Shown here piece by piece: positions 9,348-21,247 of a stretch of 64,000 nt of DNA (positions are counted from its first letter, which is position 1; each line of letters begins with the position of its first letter). The position numbers were made by a program, and so were the translations under genes. Under the pieces are notes generated by a model. The model was not told the DNA's origin. It ran no database searches and saw nothing but the letters and a program-made list of their open reading frames with translations. Origin of the DNA: Domibacillus tundrae (GTDB taxonomy: Bacteria; Bacillota; Bacilli; Bacillales; Domibacillaceae); the NCBI RefSeq assembly GCF_000970675.1, contig NZ_LAJA01000011.1, positions 19,972 through 83,971 on the forward strand. The letters are read 5' to 3'.

Positions 9348-9417
9348 CACCTCATATAATAGCGGGAATATGGCCCGCGAGTTTCTACCGGCTGCCTTAA
9401 ACGGCCGACTATGGGGA
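9348..9417 (+). ncRNA. purine (guanine-type) riboswitch, pur operon leader
   Basis: P1 CCTCAT/ATGGGG, conserved ATAAT, P2 GCGGG/CCCGC, junction GTTTCTACC, P3 around TGCCTTAAAC, then GACTATGG. The specificity base is C, so guanine/hypoxanthine is the expected ligand. A long terminator follows. Confidence 0.95.
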
Positions 9418-9441
9418 AAGCATTCGGAATCTCGATCGACT

Positions 9442-9496
9442 GCGGACGAATCGCTTTCTCCTATTTACCGGAGGAAGCGGTCTGTCCGTTTTTTTA
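9442..9496 (+). terminator. riboswitch-controlled terminator of the pur operon
   Basis: A long stem pairs CGGAC...CGCTTTCTCC with GGAGGAAGCG...GTCCG around a short loop and ends in seven T. It is 25 bp downstream of the aptamer. Confidence 0.85.
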
Positions 9497-9498
9497 TG

Positions 9499-9650
9499 TC
9501 TAGCTCCAGACGCCATCAGCTCGAGGGCTCACAGGATGTGAGTCACAAAGGCGTTGCGGCACGATGCCGCGCTCTTAGCCTTTGCTCTAAGACAAATTGT
9601 CTTATGCTTGTCGCTGATAGGCAGGCGTCTGACGCTTTTCTTTTGTAAAA
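9499..9650 (+). repeat. dispersed intergenic repeat, copy 2 (pur leader)
   Basis: It begins TGTCTAGCTCCAGACGCC and ends GGCGTCTGACGCTTTTCTTTT, so the ends can pair (AGACGCC/GGCGTCT). Internal blocks match copy 1 at 1701-1945 in order. It lies in the transcribed leader between the riboswitch terminator and the purE ribosome site. Confidence 0.7.
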
Positions 9651-9673
9651 AAATCTCACACTGGAGGATCAAG

Positions 9674-10162
9674 ATGACGATTGAAGTTGGCGTTATTATG
9701 GGTAGCACATCAGACTGGGAGACGATGAAACACGCATGCGACGTGCTCGACGAACTTGAAATTCCGTATGAAAAAAAAGTCGTTTCAGCACATCGCACAC
9801 CGGATTTAATGTTCGAATACGCGGAAACGGCACGCGAGCGCGGCCTTAAAGTCATTATTGCCGGCGCAGGCGGGGCGGCTCACTTGCCAGGCATGACAGC
9901 AGCGAAAACAACGCTGCCGGTCATCGGTATACCGGTTCAGTCAAAAGCGTTAAACGGGCTTGATTCTCTCCTGTCCATCGTTCAAATGCCAGGTGGTGTT
10001 CCGGTTGCAACAACGGCTATTGGGAAAGCAGGAGCCACCAATGCCGGCCTGCTCGCTGCGCAAATTTTGTCGATTGCAGACACTGAGGTAGCGGAGCGGT
10101 TAGACAAGCGCCGAAAAGAAACCGAAAAAACCGTATTGGAAAGCAGTGATCAGCTTGGCTAG
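9674..10162 (+). CDS. purE: N5-carboxyaminoimidazole ribonucleotide mutase
   Basis: PurE moves the carboxyl group of N5-CAIR to give CAIR in IMP synthesis. The 162-residue length and the N-terminal [12 protein letters not shown] motif, with the AHRTPD and [11 protein letters not shown] loops, mark a class I PurE that works with PurK. The ATG at 9674 is chosen because it follows CTGGAGGA and gives the canonical start; upstream in-frame sequence is the dispersed repeat. First gene of the 12-gene pur operon. Confidence 0.96.
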   Translation: MTIEVGVIMGSTSDWETMKHACDVLDELEIPYEKKVVSAHRTPDLMFEYAETARERGLKVIIAGAGGAAHLPGMTAAKTTLPVIGIPVQSKALNGLDSLLSIVQMPGGVPVATTAIGKAGATNAGLLAAQILSIADTEVAERLDKRRKETEKTVLESSDQLG

Positions 10163-11282
10163 AACGATCATTGAACCAGGAAAAACAATTGGCATTATCG
10201 GCGGAGGGCAGCTGGGGCGGATGATGGCGTTGGCCGCAAAAGAAGCGGGCTTCCGCATCGCCGTGCTCGAGCCGGCAGAAGGTGCACCTTGCACACAAAC
10301 AGCTGATATCGTCATTCAAGCCCCTTACAACGATAAAGACGCGCTGAACCGGCTTGCCGATGTGAGCGACGTGATTACGTACGAATTTGAAAACATTGAC
10401 TATGAAGGCTTAAAAGAGCTGATGAATATAGCATATATTCCACAGGGCGCGGAATTGATCCGCATTACACAAAACCGCATTTTTGAAAAAGAAGCGATTG
10501 CGGGTGCCGGTGTCCCGGTTGCTCCATATCGGGTGATTAAAACAGAAAATGATCTTGAACAGTCCATTGCCGAGCTCGGATTGCCAGCTGTATTAAAAAC
10601 GGCGACAGGCGGCTACGATGGGAAAGGGCAGTTTGTTTTAAGAGAAACGTCACAAGCTTCGGAAGCAGCTGCATTGCTCGGACATGGTGACTGTGTACTC
10701 GAACAATGGATTCCGTTTGAAAAAGAAATTTCTGTTATTATTACACGCAATTCAGAGGGCGAAACAACGTACTTTCCGGCAGCAGAAAACATTCACGTCG
10801 ACAATATTTTGCATGAATCAATTGTGCCGGCGCGTATCTCAGAACAAACGGAGCGGGCTGCACGTGAAGCAGCTGAAAAAATTGCAGCTGCTTTGTCACT
10901 TGTCGGCACACTGGCGGTGGAAATGTTCGTCACGCGTGACGGCAGCATTTACATTAATGAAGTAGCACCACGGCCGCATAATTCTGGTCATTACACAATT
11001 GAAGCGTGCGGCATTTCCCAATTTGGCCAGCATATCCGCGCTGTCTGTAACTGGCCGCTTAAAAGCACCTCGCTTCTGAAGCAGGCTGTGATGGTCAACG
11101 TGCTTGGTGAACATGTGGAAGGCGTTGTGCAAGCGATTGTGCACAAGCCAGAATGGTCCGTTCATTTATATGGAAAAGACGAAGCAAAAGAAAAGCGCAA
11201 AATGGGGCATGTGACTATCTTGACCGACAATCTTGAAGAAACGTTAAATGACATTGAAAACAGTCATATTTGGACAAAATAA
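10146..11282 (+). CDS. purK: N5-carboxyaminoimidazole ribonucleotide synthetase
   Basis: PurK carboxylates AIR to N5-CAIR with ATP and bicarbonate. The 378-residue ATP-grasp protein opens with [13 protein letters not shown], has a lysine-glycine loop [12 protein letters not shown] and the metal-binding [12 protein letters not shown] motif. The GTG at 10146 overlaps purE by 17 bp; a TTG at 10155 is an alternative, as neither has a strong ribosome site. It follows purE as in B. subtilis. Confidence 0.95.
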   Translation: MISLARTIIEPGKTIGIIGGGQLGRMMALAAKEAGFRIAVLEPAEGAPCTQTADIVIQAPYNDKDALNRLADVSDVITYEFENIDYEGLKELMNIAYIPQGAELIRITQNRIFEKEAIAGAGVPVAPYRVIKTENDLEQSIAELGLPAVLKTATGGYDGKGQFVLRETSQASEAAALLGHGDCVLEQWIPFEKEISVIITRNSEGETTYFPAAENIHVDNILHESIVPARISEQTERAAREAAEKIAAALSLVGTLAVEMFVTRDGSIYINEVAPRPHNSGHYTIEACGISQFGQHIRAVCNWPLKSTSLLKQAVMVNVLGEHVEGVVQAIVHKPEWSVHLYGKDEAKEKRKMGHVTILTDNLEETLNDIENSHIWTK

Positions 11283-11311
11283 TCGAATTATCAATCGGAG
11301 GATGACAAACA

Positions 11312-12607
11312 ATGATCGAACGCTATACACGACCTGAAATGGGCAGTATTTGGACAGAAGAAAATAAATTCAAAGCGTGGCTTGAAGTGGAAATTTTAGC
11401 TTGTGAAGCATGGTCAGAGCTTGGCGACATTCCAAAAGAAGATGTGGAAAAACTACGCGCAAATGCAAGCTTCGATATTGACCGCATTAATGAAATTGAA
11501 CTGGAAACACGCCATGATGTTGTTGCCTTTACACGTGCTGTATCTGAAACACTTGGTGAAGAACGCAAATGGGTACATTACGGATTAACGTCAACAGATG
11601 TTGTTGATACGGCTCTTTCTTATTTATTAAAACAAGCGAACGACATTTTGCGTAAAGACATTGAAAACTTCATTGACATCCTCCGCAATAAAGCGATTGA
11701 ACATAAACATACAGTCATGATGGGCCGTACACACGGAGTTCATGCGGAGCCGACGACATTCGGATTGAAAATGGCGCTTTGGTACGAAGAAATGAAACGG
11801 AACCTGGAGCGTTTTAATGACGCTGCAGACGGCGTTCAATACGGAAAAATTTCCGGCGCAGTCGGCACATATGCAAACATTGATCCATTTGTTGAAAAAT
11901 ATGTGTGTGAAAAGCTTGGCACAAAACCGGCTCCTGTTTCAACACAAACATTGCAGCGTGACCGCCACGCGCACTACATGGCGACATTAGCGCTTGTCGC
12001 TGCTTCAATTGAAAAGTTTGCAACAGAAGTACGCGGCCTGCAAAAATCAGAAACACGTGAAGTGGAAGAAGCATTTGCAAAGGGACAAAAAGGATCGTCA
12101 GCAATGCCGCACAAACGGAATCCAATCGGATCTGAAAATATGGTTGGCCTTGCACGCGTGATTCGCGGCCACATGGTAACAGCGTATGAAAATGTATCCC
12201 TTTGGCACGAGCGCGACATTTCGCACTCATCTGCAGAGCGCGTAATTTTGCCGGATGCAACAATCGCATTGAATTACATGCTGAACCGTTTCGGCAATAT
12301 TATCAAAAATTTAACAGTATTCCCGGATAACATGAAACGCAACATGGACCGGACGCTCGGCCTTATTTATTCACAGCGTATTCTTCTTGCATTGATTGAT
12401 AAAGGCATGGCGCGTGAAGCGGCCTATGATACAGTGCAGCCGCGGGCGATGGAAGCATGGGACAAGCAAGTTCATTTCCGTTCATTAGTAGAAGCGGACG
12501 AAACAATCACATCAAAATTGTCGCCGGAAGAAATCGCTGACTGCTTTGATTACAACTACCACATTAAACATGTCGACACGATTTTTGACCGTATTGGATT
12601 GAACTAA
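11312..12607 (+). CDS. purB: adenylosuccinate lyase
   Basis: PurB splits fumarate from SAICAR (IMP pathway) and from adenylosuccinate (AMP branch). The 431-residue protein has the fumarase/aspartase signature [10 protein letters not shown] at 262-271, containing the catalytic serine, and a [10 protein letters not shown] segment with His141 as the likely acid. It is preceded by a GGAGG site 29 bp after purK. A dispersed repeat separates it from purC. Confidence 0.97.
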   Translation: MIERYTRPEMGSIWTEENKFKAWLEVEILACEAWSELGDIPKEDVEKLRANASFDIDRINEIELETRHDVVAFTRAVSETLGEERKWVHYGLTSTDVVDTALSYLLKQANDILRKDIENFIDILRNKAIEHKHTVMMGRTHGVHAEPTTFGLKMALWYEEMKRNLERFNDAADGVQYGKISGAVGTYANIDPFVEKYVCEKLGTKPAPVSTQTLQRDRHAHYMATLALVAASIEKFATEVRGLQKSETREVEEAFAKGQKGSSAMPHKRNPIGSENMVGLARVIRGHMVTAYENVSLWHERDISHSSAERVILPDATIALNYMLNRFGNIIKNLTVFPDNMKRNMDRTLGLIYSQRILLALIDKGMAREAAYDTVQPRAMEAWDKQVHFRSLVEADETITSKLSPEEIADCFDYNYHIKHVDTIFDRIGLN

Positions 12608-12609
12608 GA

Positions 12610-12777
12610 AGAAAAGCGCAAGGCGGCCGTTCAGACCCGGCAGACGTAAGACGGACCTGCGAAGTGGTGCTCTTTGCCACATAGCAGAGACGGCTTACGA
12701 CCAAGGGACTGGCCGCTTGGAGCTGGACAAAGAAAAGCGCAAGGCGGCCGTTTAGACTGCCTGAAGTTGGACAAAAA
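12610..12777 (-). repeat. dispersed intergenic repeat, copy 3 (purB-purC)
   Basis: Read on the minus strand it starts TGTCCAGCTCC and ends GCGCTTTTCTT, the same end pattern as copy 2. AGAAAAGCGCAAGGCGGCCG occurs twice as a direct repeat (from 12610 and from 12731), so a full copy is followed by a truncated one. It fills the 196-bp gap between purB and purC within the operon. Confidence 0.65.
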
Positions 12778-12803
12778 AAGCCGGAACCCGGGAGGATCAC
12801 ATC

Positions 12804-13517
12804 ATGCAAAAAGGCAAGCAGCTGTACGAAGGAAAAGCGAAACGCATTTATGCGACAGACCAGGAAGACATCGTCTGGATTGAATACAAAAATTCGGCTA
12901 CCGCATTTAACGGTGAAAAAAAAGCCGAAATTGACGGCAAAGGCCGCTTAAACAATTTAATCACAGGGCTTTTGTTCGAAAAGCTCGCCCAAAAAGGCAT
13001 TGAGTCTCATTTTGTAGAGCAGCTGTCTGAAAACGAGCAGCTCGTTAAGCATGTAAATATCATCCCGCTTGAAGTCGTTGTCCGCAATGTTGCTGCCGGC
13101 AGCATTGCGAAGCGGCTCGGCTTTGAAGAAGGCGTCCGGTTCAATGAGCCAATTGTTGAATTTTATTACAAAGACGACGAGCTTGGCGATCCGCTGCTAA
13201 CAGATGATCACATTCGTTTGTTAAACGTCGCGGCACCTGAAGAAGTGCAGATTTTGAAAAAGGAAGCATTGCGTGTCAATGAAGTACTTATCCCGTTGTT
13301 TGATGAAATGAGCGTTGATCTTGTGGACTTTAAAATTGAATTTGGCCGCCAAAAAGACGGCAGCATCCTGCTTGCCGACGAAATCTCACCGGATACGTGC
13401 CGGTTATGGGAAAAAGGCACAAACCGTAAACTTGATAAAGACTTGTTCCGCCGCGATCTTGGCGGGCTGACAGAAGCATATACCGAAATCTACAATCGAC
13501 TTGGAGGAACTCTATAA
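12804..13517 (+). CDS. purC: SAICAR synthase
   Basis: PurC joins CAIR and aspartate to SAICAR with ATP. The 237-residue protein begins [14 protein letters not shown], the nucleotide-binding hairpin of the family, and contains [11 protein letters not shown] and LVDFKIEFG...[11 protein letters not shown] signatures. A GGGAGG site precedes the ATG. Its stop overlaps the purS start by one base (TAATG). Confidence 0.97.
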   Translation: MQKGKQLYEGKAKRIYATDQEDIVWIEYKNSATAFNGEKKAEIDGKGRLNNLITGLLFEKLAQKGIESHFVEQLSENEQLVKHVNIIPLEVVVRNVAAGSIAKRLGFEEGVRFNEPIVEFYYKDDELGDPLLTDDHIRLLNVAAPEEVQILKKEALRVNEVLIPLFDEMSVDLVDFKIEFGRQKDGSILLADEISPDTCRLWEKGTNRKLDKDLFRRDLGGLTEAYTEIYNRLGGTL

Positions 13518-13771
13518 TGTATAAAGTAAAAGTTTACGTAACACTTCGTGAAAGTGTATTAGACCCGCAAGGAAAAGCTGTGCAGCAATCACTATCAAGC
13601 CTTGGCTACCGAGGTGTAGAAGATGTGCGTATCGGCAAATACATGGAGCTTCAATTCGATGATTCTGTGACAGATGTAGAAGGCACAGTAAAAGAAGTAT
13701 GCGAAAAGCTTTTGTCCAACCCGGTTATTGAAGATTACCGATATGAAATCGAGGAGAGTGCGAACCAGTGA
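13517..13771 (+). CDS. purS: FGAM synthase subunit PurS
   Basis: PurS is the small structural subunit of the three-part formylglycinamidine ribonucleotide synthase PurSQL, thought to help channel ammonia between PurQ and PurL. The 84 residues include the typical [16 protein letters not shown] start and the [12 protein letters not shown] segment. It overlaps purC by 1 bp and purQ by 4 bp, which fits the tightly coupled expression of a complex. Confidence 0.96.
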   Translation: MYKVKVYVTLRESVLDPQGKAVQQSLSSLGYRGVEDVRIGKYMELQFDDSVTDVEGTVKEVCEKLLSNPVIEDYRYEIEESANQ

Positions 13772-14451
13772 AATTTGCAGTCATCGTATTTCCAGGGTCC
13801 AACTGTGATGTGGACATGTACCATGCGGTAAAAGACGAATTAGGGGAACAAGTTGATCTTGTCTGGCACGATGCGGACAATCTTGATCAATATGACGGCA
13901 TTTTACTTCCAGGCGGCTTTTCATATGGCGACTACTTGCGTTCCGGCGCGATCGCACATATGTCAAACGTTATGGCAGCCGTAAAAAAAGCAGCAGAAGC
14001 GGGCAAGCCGGTTCTTGGTGTCTGCAACGGGTTTCAAATTTTGCTTGAGTCCGGTCTTCTTCCAGGCGCTATGCTCCGCAACAAAAACTTAAAATTCATT
14101 TGCCGCACAGTCGAGCTGTCGGTCCAAAATAACGAAACAATGTTTACGTCTTTGTATGAAAAAGGCGAAAAAATCAGCATTCCGGTTGCACATGGTGAAG
14201 GCAACTATTACTGTGATGAGGCGACATTTGCAACATTAAAAGAAAACAATCAAATCGTGTTCACATACGCGAGTGATGTAAACGGAAGTCTTTCTGACAT
14301 CGCCGGCATTACAAACGAAAAAGGCAACGTACTCGGCATGATGCCGCATCCGGAGCGGGCTGTAGATGAACTTCTCGGCAGCGCAGACGGACTTAAACTT
14401 TTCCAATCAATTGTGAAACACTGGAGGGACTCTCATGTCGTTAACGCTTGA
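13768..14451 (+). CDS. purQ: FGAM synthase glutaminase subunit PurQ
   Basis: PurQ hydrolyses glutamine to supply ammonia to PurL. The 227-residue class I amidotransferase begins [13 protein letters not shown], has its nucleophile Cys86 in GVCNGFQ, and the C-terminal MMPHPER segment with the catalytic histidine. It overlaps purS (GTGA) and purL (17 bp). The start codon is GTG at 13768. Confidence 0.96.
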   Translation: MKFAVIVFPGSNCDVDMYHAVKDELGEQVDLVWHDADNLDQYDGILLPGGFSYGDYLRSGAIAHMSNVMAAVKKAAEAGKPVLGVCNGFQILLESGLLPGAMLRNKNLKFICRTVELSVQNNETMFTSLYEKGEKISIPVAHGEGNYYCDEATFATLKENNQIVFTYASDVNGSLSDIAGITNEKGNVLGMMPHPERAVDELLGSADGLKLFQSIVKHWRDSHVVNA

Positions 14452-16663
14452 ACCAAATCCACAGCAAATTAAAGATGAAAAGCTGTACCGTACGATGGGC
14501 TTGACAGACGAAGAATTCGATAAAGCAGCAGAAATTATTGGACGTTTACCAAACTACACGGAAACAGGTCTTTTCTCTGTTATGTGGTCCGAGCACTGCA
14601 GCTACAAAAACTCAAAACCAGTCTTAAGCCGCTTCCCGACAAAAGGCGATCACGTCTTGCAGGGGCCAGGCGAAGGTGCCGGCATCGTGGACATCGGCGA
14701 CAATCAAGCGGTCGTATTTAAAATCGAGAGCCATAATCACCCATCTGCTATTGAGCCTTATCAAGGCGCGGCAACAGGCGTCGGCGGTATTATTCGTGAC
14801 GTATTTTCTATGGGCGCGCGTCCGGTGGCGATTTTAAACTCACTTCGTTTCGGTGAATTGGAAACATCCCGTGTGAAATACTTGTTTGAAGAAGTTGTGG
14901 CAGGCATCGCCGGTTACGGAAACTGCATCGGCATCCCGACAGTTGGCGGCGAAATCGGCTTTGACCCGTCGTATGACGGCAACCCGCTCGTTAACGCAAT
15001 GTGTGTCGGTTTAATCGACCATCAAGACATTCAAAAAGGCCAGGCAAAAGGTGTCGGCAACACCGTTATGTACGTAGGGGCAAAAACAGGCCGCGACGGC
15101 ATTCACGGTGCGACATTTGCATCAGAAGAACTGAGCGAAAGTTCTGAAGAAAAACGCCCGGCGGTTCAAGTAGGCGATCCATTTATGGAAAAATTGCTGC
15201 TCGAAGCGTGCCTTGAGTTAATTCATAACGATGCCCTTGTCGGCATTCAAGATATGGGTGCGGCAGGTTTAACAAGTTCATCTGCTGAAATGGCGTCTAA
15301 ATCTGGTTCAGGTATGGAAATGAATCTGGATTTAATCCCGCAGCGTGAAACAGGTATGACACCGTACGAAATGATGTTGTCTGAATCACAGGAGCGTATG
15401 CTCATCGTTGTCGAAAAAGGACGCGAAAAAGAAATCGAAGACTTGTTTTCAAAATACGGTCTTGAAGCAGCATCTGTCGGCGTCGTGACAGATGACAAAA
15501 TGCTCCGCCTTCTTCATAAAGGAGAAGTGGCTGCAGAAGTGCCAGTTGACGCGCTTGCAGAAGATGCGCCGGTCTACTATAAGCCTTCAGCAGAACCGCA
15601 ATATTTCCGTGACTTCCAGGCAATGGAGCAAAAAATACCAGAAGTGTCTGATTATAAAGAAACACTTGTAAATCTTTTGAAACAGCCGACTGTGGCAAGC
15701 AAAGAGTGGGTATATGATCAATATGATTACCAAGTTCGTACAAACACAGTTGTCGCACCAGGTTCTGATGCAGCGGTTATCCGCCTGCGCGGCACGAACA
15801 AAGCACTGGCGATGACGACAGACTGCAACGCACGCTACATTTACTTAGACCCGAAAACAGGCGGTAAAATTGCAGTAGCCGAAGCAGCGCGTAACATCGT
15901 TTGCTCGGGTGCACGTCCACTTGCGATTACAGACGGATTAAACTACGGAAGCCCTGAAAATCCGGGTGTATTCTGGCAGCTTGAGCAGTCAGCAGACGGC
16001 ATCAGTGAAGCGTGCCTTGCACTTCAATCACCGGTTATCGGTGGAAATGTCTCTTTATATAATGAAACAAACGGTACAGCGATTTATCCAACACCAATTA
16101 TCGGCATGGTCGGTTTAATCGAAGACGTGAACCATATTACAACACAAGCGGCCAAAGCAGCCGGCGACCTCGTTTACGTCATTGGCGATGCAGCTAATGA
16201 ATTCGGCGGAAGCGAATTGCAAAAAATGATGAATGATGGCAAAATTTCTGGAAAATCACCAGCTATCGATTTATCCGTAGAAAAAACGCGTCAGGATGCT
16301 CTTCTTGCAGCGATTCACTCGGGTCTTGTTCAGTCAGCCCACGATATTTCAGAAGGCGGCTTTGCAGTGGCTCTTGTTGAGAAGTTATTTGGGACAAGCT
16401 TTGGTGCAAACGTATCGCTTGAAGGCGAAGCTACAGCAGCTTTATTTGCTGAAACACAGTCACGTTTTGTTGTCACAGTAAAAGCAGAATACAAAGAAGC
16501 ATTTGAAGCAGCTGTACAGGATGCAAAACAAATTGGTGAAGTCACTGCTCAGCCAGTCGTATCAATTTTAATTAACGGAGAAGAAGTGGTACAGGCACCG
16601 GTCAACGAACTGGAGGATGCCTGGAAAGGAGCTATTCCATGCTTGCTGAACTCAGAGGCTTAA
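14435..16663 (+). CDS. purL: FGAM synthase large subunit PurL
   Basis: PurL carries out the ATP-dependent conversion of FGAR to FGAM with ammonia from PurQ. The 742-residue length is that of the small Gram-positive PurL that needs PurS and PurQ. The motifs [22 protein letters not shown] and [20 protein letters not shown] are intact. The ATG follows CTGGAGGGA inside purQ. It overlaps purF by 25 bp. Confidence 0.97.
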   Translation: MSLTLEPNPQQIKDEKLYRTMGLTDEEFDKAAEIIGRLPNYTETGLFSVMWSEHCSYKNSKPVLSRFPTKGDHVLQGPGEGAGIVDIGDNQAVVFKIESHNHPSAIEPYQGAATGVGGIIRDVFSMGARPVAILNSLRFGELETSRVKYLFEEVVAGIAGYGNCIGIPTVGGEIGFDPSYDGNPLVNAMCVGLIDHQDIQKGQAKGVGNTVMYVGAKTGRDGIHGATFASEELSESSEEKRPAVQVGDPFMEKLLLEACLELIHNDALVGIQDMGAAGLTSSSAEMASKSGSGMEMNLDLIPQRETGMTPYEMMLSESQERMLIVVEKGREKEIEDLFSKYGLEAASVGVVTDDKMLRLLHKGEVAAEVPVDALAEDAPVYYKPSAEPQYFRDFQAMEQKIPEVSDYKETLVNLLKQPTVASKEWVYDQYDYQVRTNTVVAPGSDAAVIRLRGTNKALAMTTDCNARYIYLDPKTGGKIAVAEAARNIVCSGARPLAITDGLNYGSPENPGVFWQLEQSADGISEACLALQSPVIGGNVSLYNETNGTAIYPTPIIGMVGLIEDVNHITTQAAKAAGDLVYVIGDAANEFGGSELQKMMNDGKISGKSPAIDLSVEKTRQDALLAAIHSGLVQSAHDISEGGFAVALVEKLFGTSFGANVSLEGEATAALFAETQSRFVVTVKAEYKEAFEAAVQDAKQIGEVTAQPVVSILINGEEVVQAPVNELEDAWKGAIPCLLNSEA

Positions 16664-18072
16664 ATGAAGAGTGTGGCGTATTCGGTGTCTTTGGCCACGA
16701 AAACGCATCACAAATCACCTACTATGGCCTTCAAAGCTTACAACACCGTGGACAAGAAGGTGCCGGCGTCGTCATGAGCGACGGCGAGCGCCTCCGTGGT
16801 CATAAAGGCGAAGGACTTGTCACGGAAATTTTCAATCAGGATATCGTGAACGGATTGACAGGATCAGCAGCAATTGGACACGTCCGCTATCAGACAGCAG
16901 GAGGCGGCGGCTATCAAAACGTACAGCCGCTTCTTTTCCACTTTCAAACCGGGAGCCTCGCGCTTGCGCATAATGGCAACCTTGTAAATGCAACATCTCT
17001 CAAGCGTGAGCTTGAAGCACAGGGAAGTATTTTTCAAACGACATCTGACACGGAAGTGCTGGCGCATTTAATTCGCCGCAGCAGCTACGGATCGATGAAA
17101 GACCGTTTGAAAACAGCCCTGTCAATGGTCAAAGGGGCATACGCATTTTTGATCATGACTGAAAATGAAATGCACGTGGCACTTGATCCACAGGGGCTTC
17201 GTCCACTTTCAATTGGCAAGCTTGGCAATGCCTATGTGGTCGCGTCAGAAACGTGCGCCTTTGACATTATCGGAGCTGAATTTTTACGCGACGTAGAACC
17301 GGGCGAATTGATTACGATTAATGACAGCGGTCTTCATTCAGAGCAATTTGCGGCTGGTGTCAGCGACGCGATGTGCACAATGGAGTATGTTTATTTTTCC
17401 CGTCCGGACAGTGACATTCATGGCATTAACGTTCACAGCGCCCGTAAGCGTCTCGGCAAAATGCTCGCAAAAGAAGTGGATTCGGCTGTCTTGGAAGCAG
17501 ACGTTGTCACAGGTGTACCGGATTCGAGTATTTCTGCTGCGATCGGTTTTGCGGAAGCAACGGGTATTCCGTACGAATTAGGCTTAATTAAAAATCGGTA
17601 TGTCGGCCGGACGTTTATTCAGCCATCCCAGTCGCTTCGTGAACAAGGGGTGAAGATGAAGCTTTCTCCTGTTCGGGGTGTTATTGAAGGGAAAAAAGTA
17701 GTGATGGTGGACGATTCAATCGTTCGCGGCACGACGAGCAGACGAATTGTTACGATGCTAAAAGAAGCCGGAGCGAAGGAAGTCCATGTTGTGATCAGTT
17801 CGCCGGCGATTAAGCATCCGTGTTTTTACGGCATTGATACATCTGAAAAAGGTGAATTGATTGCCGCTCACCATACAAATGAAGAATTACGTGAATTAAT
17901 TGGTGCTGACTCATTAACGTATTTGAGCGCAGAAGGCACGATCGAAGCTATTAACCACCGCAAAGGCGCCCTCGGCGAATGCGGACAATGCATGGCTTGT
18001 TTTACAGGAGAATATCCAACGGAAATATTCCCGGATACACAGCATCCGCATGACAAAGAAATCATGTGCTAA
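16639..18072 (+). CDS. purF: glutamine PRPP amidotransferase
   Basis: PurF makes 5-phosphoribosylamine from PRPP and glutamine, the committed step. The 477-residue protein has an 11-residue propeptide before the N-terminal nucleophile Cys12 (NEECGVFG), which implies self-cleavage. It has the PRPP loop [14 protein letters not shown] and C-terminal cysteines in [10 protein letters not shown] that bind the 4Fe-4S cluster of the Bacillus-type enzyme. It starts within purL, behind TGGAAAGGAG. Confidence 0.97.
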   Translation: MLAELRGLNEECGVFGVFGHENASQITYYGLQSLQHRGQEGAGVVMSDGERLRGHKGEGLVTEIFNQDIVNGLTGSAAIGHVRYQTAGGGGYQNVQPLLFHFQTGSLALAHNGNLVNATSLKRELEAQGSIFQTTSDTEVLAHLIRRSSYGSMKDRLKTALSMVKGAYAFLIMTENEMHVALDPQGLRPLSIGKLGNAYVVASETCAFDIIGAEFLRDVEPGELITINDSGLHSEQFAAGVSDAMCTMEYVYFSRPDSDIHGINVHSARKRLGKMLAKEVDSAVLEADVVTGVPDSSISAAIGFAEATGIPYELGLIKNRYVGRTFIQPSQSLREQGVKMKLSPVRGVIEGKKVVMVDDSIVRGTTSRRIVTMLKEAGAKEVHVVISSPAIKHPCFYGIDTSEKGELIAAHHTNEELRELIGADSLTYLSAEGTIEAINHRKGALGECGQCMACFTGEYPTEIFPDTQHPHDKEIMC

Positions 18073-18090
18073 CGTTGAGGAGGAACTAAA

Positions 18091-19116
18091 ATGGCAAAGT
18101 CGTATGAAGCAGCCGGTGTCAACATCGAAGCGGGATACGAAGCGGTTGAACGAATGAAAAAACATGTAGAACGGACGAAGCGGGCCGGTGTGATGGGAGC
18201 GCTTGGCAGCTTCGGAGGCATGTTTGATCTGTCCTCTTTAAATTTAAAAGAACCAGTTCTTGTGTCGGGAACAGACGGCGTCGGCACAAAGCTGAAGCTT
18301 GCATTTATGATGGACAAGCATGACACAATTGGCGTTGACTGTGTGGCAATGTGTGTGAATGATGTAATCGTCCAAGGAGCAGAACCGCTGTTTTTCCTTG
18401 ATTACATTGCATGCGGAAAAGCGGTGCCGGAAAAAATTGAGCAAATCGTCAAAGGTGTGGCGGACGGCTGCGAGCAGGCAGGCTGCGCCTTAATCGGCGG
18501 CGAGACAGCTGAAATGCCAGGCCTCTATGACGAAGAAGAATACGACATGGCCGGTTTCACTGTTGGCGCTGTTGAAAAAAGCGCAGTTGTGACAGGTGAT
18601 GATGTGAAAGAAGGCGACGTGCTGATCGGTCTTGCGTCAAGCGGCATTCACAGCAACGGCTATTCACTCGTCCGCCAGATTTTCTTTGAAAAGCATAATC
18701 TCGCTGTTGATGCACAAGTAGAGGGCCTTTCTATTCCACTTGGTCAGGCATTAATTGAACCGACGCGTATTTATGTGAAGCCGGTTCTCTCTGCTTTGAA
18801 AAAAGCGAAGGTCAATGGCATGGCGCACATTACAGGCGGCGGCTTTGTTGAAAATATTCCACGCGCATTGCCAGCAGGACTTGGTGCAACGATTGAAGAA
18901 GGGTCGTGGCCTGTTCCGGACATTTTCAATGTACTTGAAACATACGGTGAACTGGATCGTCAGGAAATGTACAACATTTTCAACATGGGCATCGGATTCG
19001 TATTGATCGTGCCAAAAGAAGAAGAAGCAAATGTAAAAGCAGCACTCCAAGAAGCCGGCGAAAAAGCGTACACAATCGGACGCGTATCGAACGGCGAAGG
19101 AGTTACAGTTCAATGA
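18091..19116 (+). CDS. purM: AIR synthase
   Basis: PurM closes the imidazole ring, converting FGAM to AIR with ATP. The 341-residue protein begins [15 protein letters not shown] and contains the [13 protein letters not shown] and [11 protein letters not shown] motifs. A TGAGGAGG site lies upstream. It overlaps purN by 4 bp (ATGA). Confidence 0.96.
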   Translation: MAKSYEAAGVNIEAGYEAVERMKKHVERTKRAGVMGALGSFGGMFDLSSLNLKEPVLVSGTDGVGTKLKLAFMMDKHDTIGVDCVAMCVNDVIVQGAEPLFFLDYIACGKAVPEKIEQIVKGVADGCEQAGCALIGGETAEMPGLYDEEEYDMAGFTVGAVEKSAVVTGDDVKEGDVLIGLASSGIHSNGYSLVRQIFFEKHNLAVDAQVEGLSIPLGQALIEPTRIYVKPVLSALKKAKVNGMAHITGGGFVENIPRALPAGLGATIEEGSWPVPDIFNVLETYGELDRQEMYNIFNMGIGFVLIVPKEEEANVKAALQEAGEKAYTIGRVSNGEGVTVQ

Positions 19117-19697
19117 CGAAAATTGCCTTGTTTGCATCCGGCAGCGGAAGCAACGTGCAGGCAATTGCTGAGGCGGTGGCAGCAGGACAGGTTCCTGCTG
19201 AAATCGCCTTGCTCGTCTGCGATAAACCGGATGCGTACGTGCTGCAGCGGGCAGAAGCATTCGACATCCCGGCATTTTCTTTCCAGCCGAAGCAATATGA
19301 ATCGAAAGAAGCATTCGAAAGTGAAATTGTGGCCCGTTTGCAGGCGGCCGGAGTAGAATTTATTTTTCTAGCCGGCTATATGCGTTTAATAGGTCCAGTT
19401 TTATTAAGTGCGTACCGGAACCGGATCGTAAACATTCACCCGTCGCTACTCCCGGCTTTCCCGGGAAAAGATGCAATTGGACAAGCATTTGACGCTGGGG
19501 TGAAAATTTCCGGTGTGACCGTTCATTTCGTTGATGAGGGCATGGATACCGGTGCGATCATTGACCAGGAATGTGTGCGGATTGAAGAAGGCATGACATG
19601 CGAAGGTCTGCAAGAAGCCATACAGCACATTGAGCATAGTCTTTACCCGAACATGATTACAAAACTTTTGAACGGAAACAGGGAGGAACAGAACTGA
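19113..19697 (+). CDS. purN: GAR transformylase
   Basis: PurN transfers a formyl group from 10-formyl-tetrahydrofolate to GAR. The 194-residue protein starts [17 protein letters not shown] and has the formyltransferase motif [12 protein letters not shown], with the catalytic Asn and His, and the [14 protein letters not shown] segment with the catalytic Asp. It overlaps purM by 4 bp and purH by 1 bp. Confidence 0.96.
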   Translation: MTKIALFASGSGSNVQAIAEAVAAGQVPAEIALLVCDKPDAYVLQRAEAFDIPAFSFQPKQYESKEAFESEIVARLQAAGVEFIFLAGYMRLIGPVLLSAYRNRIVNIHPSLLPAFPGKDAIGQAFDAGVKISGVTVHFVDEGMDTGAIIDQECVRIEEGMTCEGLQEAIQHIEHSLYPNMITKLLNGNREEQN

Positions 19698-21232
19698 TGA
19701 CTAAACGCGCATTGATCAGCGTATCAGACAAAAACGGCGTCACGGATTTTGCAAGAGAAATCGCGGCGCTTGGCTACGAAATTGTCTCAACAGGCGGAAC
19801 GAAAAAAATGCTTTCAGAAGCCGGTGTGCCGGTAAAAGGCGTAACGGATGTAACGGGATTCCCGGAAATTTTGGAAGGCCGCGTTAAAACATTAAACCCG
19901 TACATTCATGGCGGCTTGCTTGCAAAGCACGGAGAACCGGATCATCAAAAACAGTTGGACGAGCATAACATTCAGCCGATCGATATCGTTTGTGTAAACC
20001 TGTATCCGTTCCAGCAGACGATTGCAAAGCCGGATGTCACTACAGAAGACGCGATTGAAAACATTGATATTGGCGGACCGGCGATGCTTCGGGCGTCAGC
20101 GAAAAATCATGAATATGTTACTGTAATCGTCGATGCAGGCGACTACGATCAAGTGCTTTCGGAATTAAAAGGCGATGGCAAAACGACACTTGAAACACGC
20201 CGCAAGCTTGCTGCAAAAGTATTCCGTCATACAGCAGCGTATGATGCGATGATCGCCGGCTTTATGACCGATCTTACAGGTGAAGAAAATCCGGAAAAAC
20301 TAACGGTCACATATGAATTGAAGCAAAGCTTGCGCTACGGTGAGAACCCTCATCAAAAAGCAGCTTTTTACACACAGCCGCTTGGTTCCACGTTCTCTGT
20401 GGCACAGGCTGAGCAGCTTCACGGCAAAGAGCTTTCATACAATAACATTCGCGACACAGATGCAGCCCTTCAAATTGTCAAAGAATTTGAAGAGCCGGCT
20501 GCAGTTGCCGTTAAACATATGAATCCTTGCGGTGTGGGTGCAGGAGCAACGATCGAAGAAGCTTATGCACGGGCATATGAAGCGGATCCAACGTCGATTT
20601 TTGGCGGCATTGTTGCGTTGAACCGTCCTGTTTCAAAAGAGCTTGCCGAAAAACTGCATGAAATTTTCCTTGAAATCATTGTGGCGCCTTCTTTTGATGA
20701 AGAAGCAATTGACGTTCTTTCTAAAAAGAAAAACATTCGTCTATTAACGCTTGATTTTGCTAACGGCAAAAAAGGTGAAAAAGTATTTACATCTGTTGAA
20801 GGTGGGCTTCTTTCACAGGATCTTGATGAATTGTCTTTAGCGGATGCTGACGTGAAAGTAGCGACAAAGCGCGAACCAACTGAAGAAGAGTGGACAGCGC
20901 TTAAACTTGGCTGGAAAGTGGTAAAACACGTTAAATCAAATGCAATTGTTGTAACAGATGATAAAATGACACTTGGTGTTGGGGCCGGCCAAATGAATCG
21001 CGTTGGTGCGGCAAAAATTGCGCTTGAGCAAGCGGGTGAAAAAGCAAAAGGAGCAGCGCTTGCATCTGATGCATTCTTCCCGATGGATGATACGGTTGAA
21101 GCGGCAGCGAAAGCGGGCATTACAGCGATCATTCAGCCAGGCGGATCGATTAAAGATGAAGATTCGATTAAAAAAGCCGATGAATACGGCATTGCGATGG
21201 TCTTAACCGGCATCAGACATTTTAAACATTAA
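19697..21232 (+). CDS. purH: AICAR formyltransferase / IMP cyclohydrolase
   Basis: PurH does the last two steps to IMP. The 511-residue protein has an N-terminal MGS-like cyclohydrolase domain ([20 protein letters not shown]) and a C-terminal formyltransferase domain with the VKHMNPCG motif. GGGAGG lies upstream of the ATG, which shares one base with the purN stop. Confidence 0.97.
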   Translation: MTKRALISVSDKNGVTDFAREIAALGYEIVSTGGTKKMLSEAGVPVKGVTDVTGFPEILEGRVKTLNPYIHGGLLAKHGEPDHQKQLDEHNIQPIDIVCVNLYPFQQTIAKPDVTTEDAIENIDIGGPAMLRASAKNHEYVTVIVDAGDYDQVLSELKGDGKTTLETRRKLAAKVFRHTAAYDAMIAGFMTDLTGEENPEKLTVTYELKQSLRYGENPHQKAAFYTQPLGSTFSVAQAEQLHGKELSYNNIRDTDAALQIVKEFEEPAAVAVKHMNPCGVGAGATIEEAYARAYEADPTSIFGGIVALNRPVSKELAEKLHEIFLEIIVAPSFDEEAIDVLSKKKNIRLLTLDFANGKKGEKVFTSVEGGLLSQDLDELSLADADVKVATKREPTEEEWTALKLGWKVVKHVKSNAIVVTDDKMTLGVGAGQMNRVGAAKIALEQAGEKAKGAALASDAFFPMDDTVEAAAKAGITAIIQPGGSIKDEDSIKKADEYGIAMVLTGIRHFKH

Positions 21233-21247
21233 GAGGGGGGCTTATCC

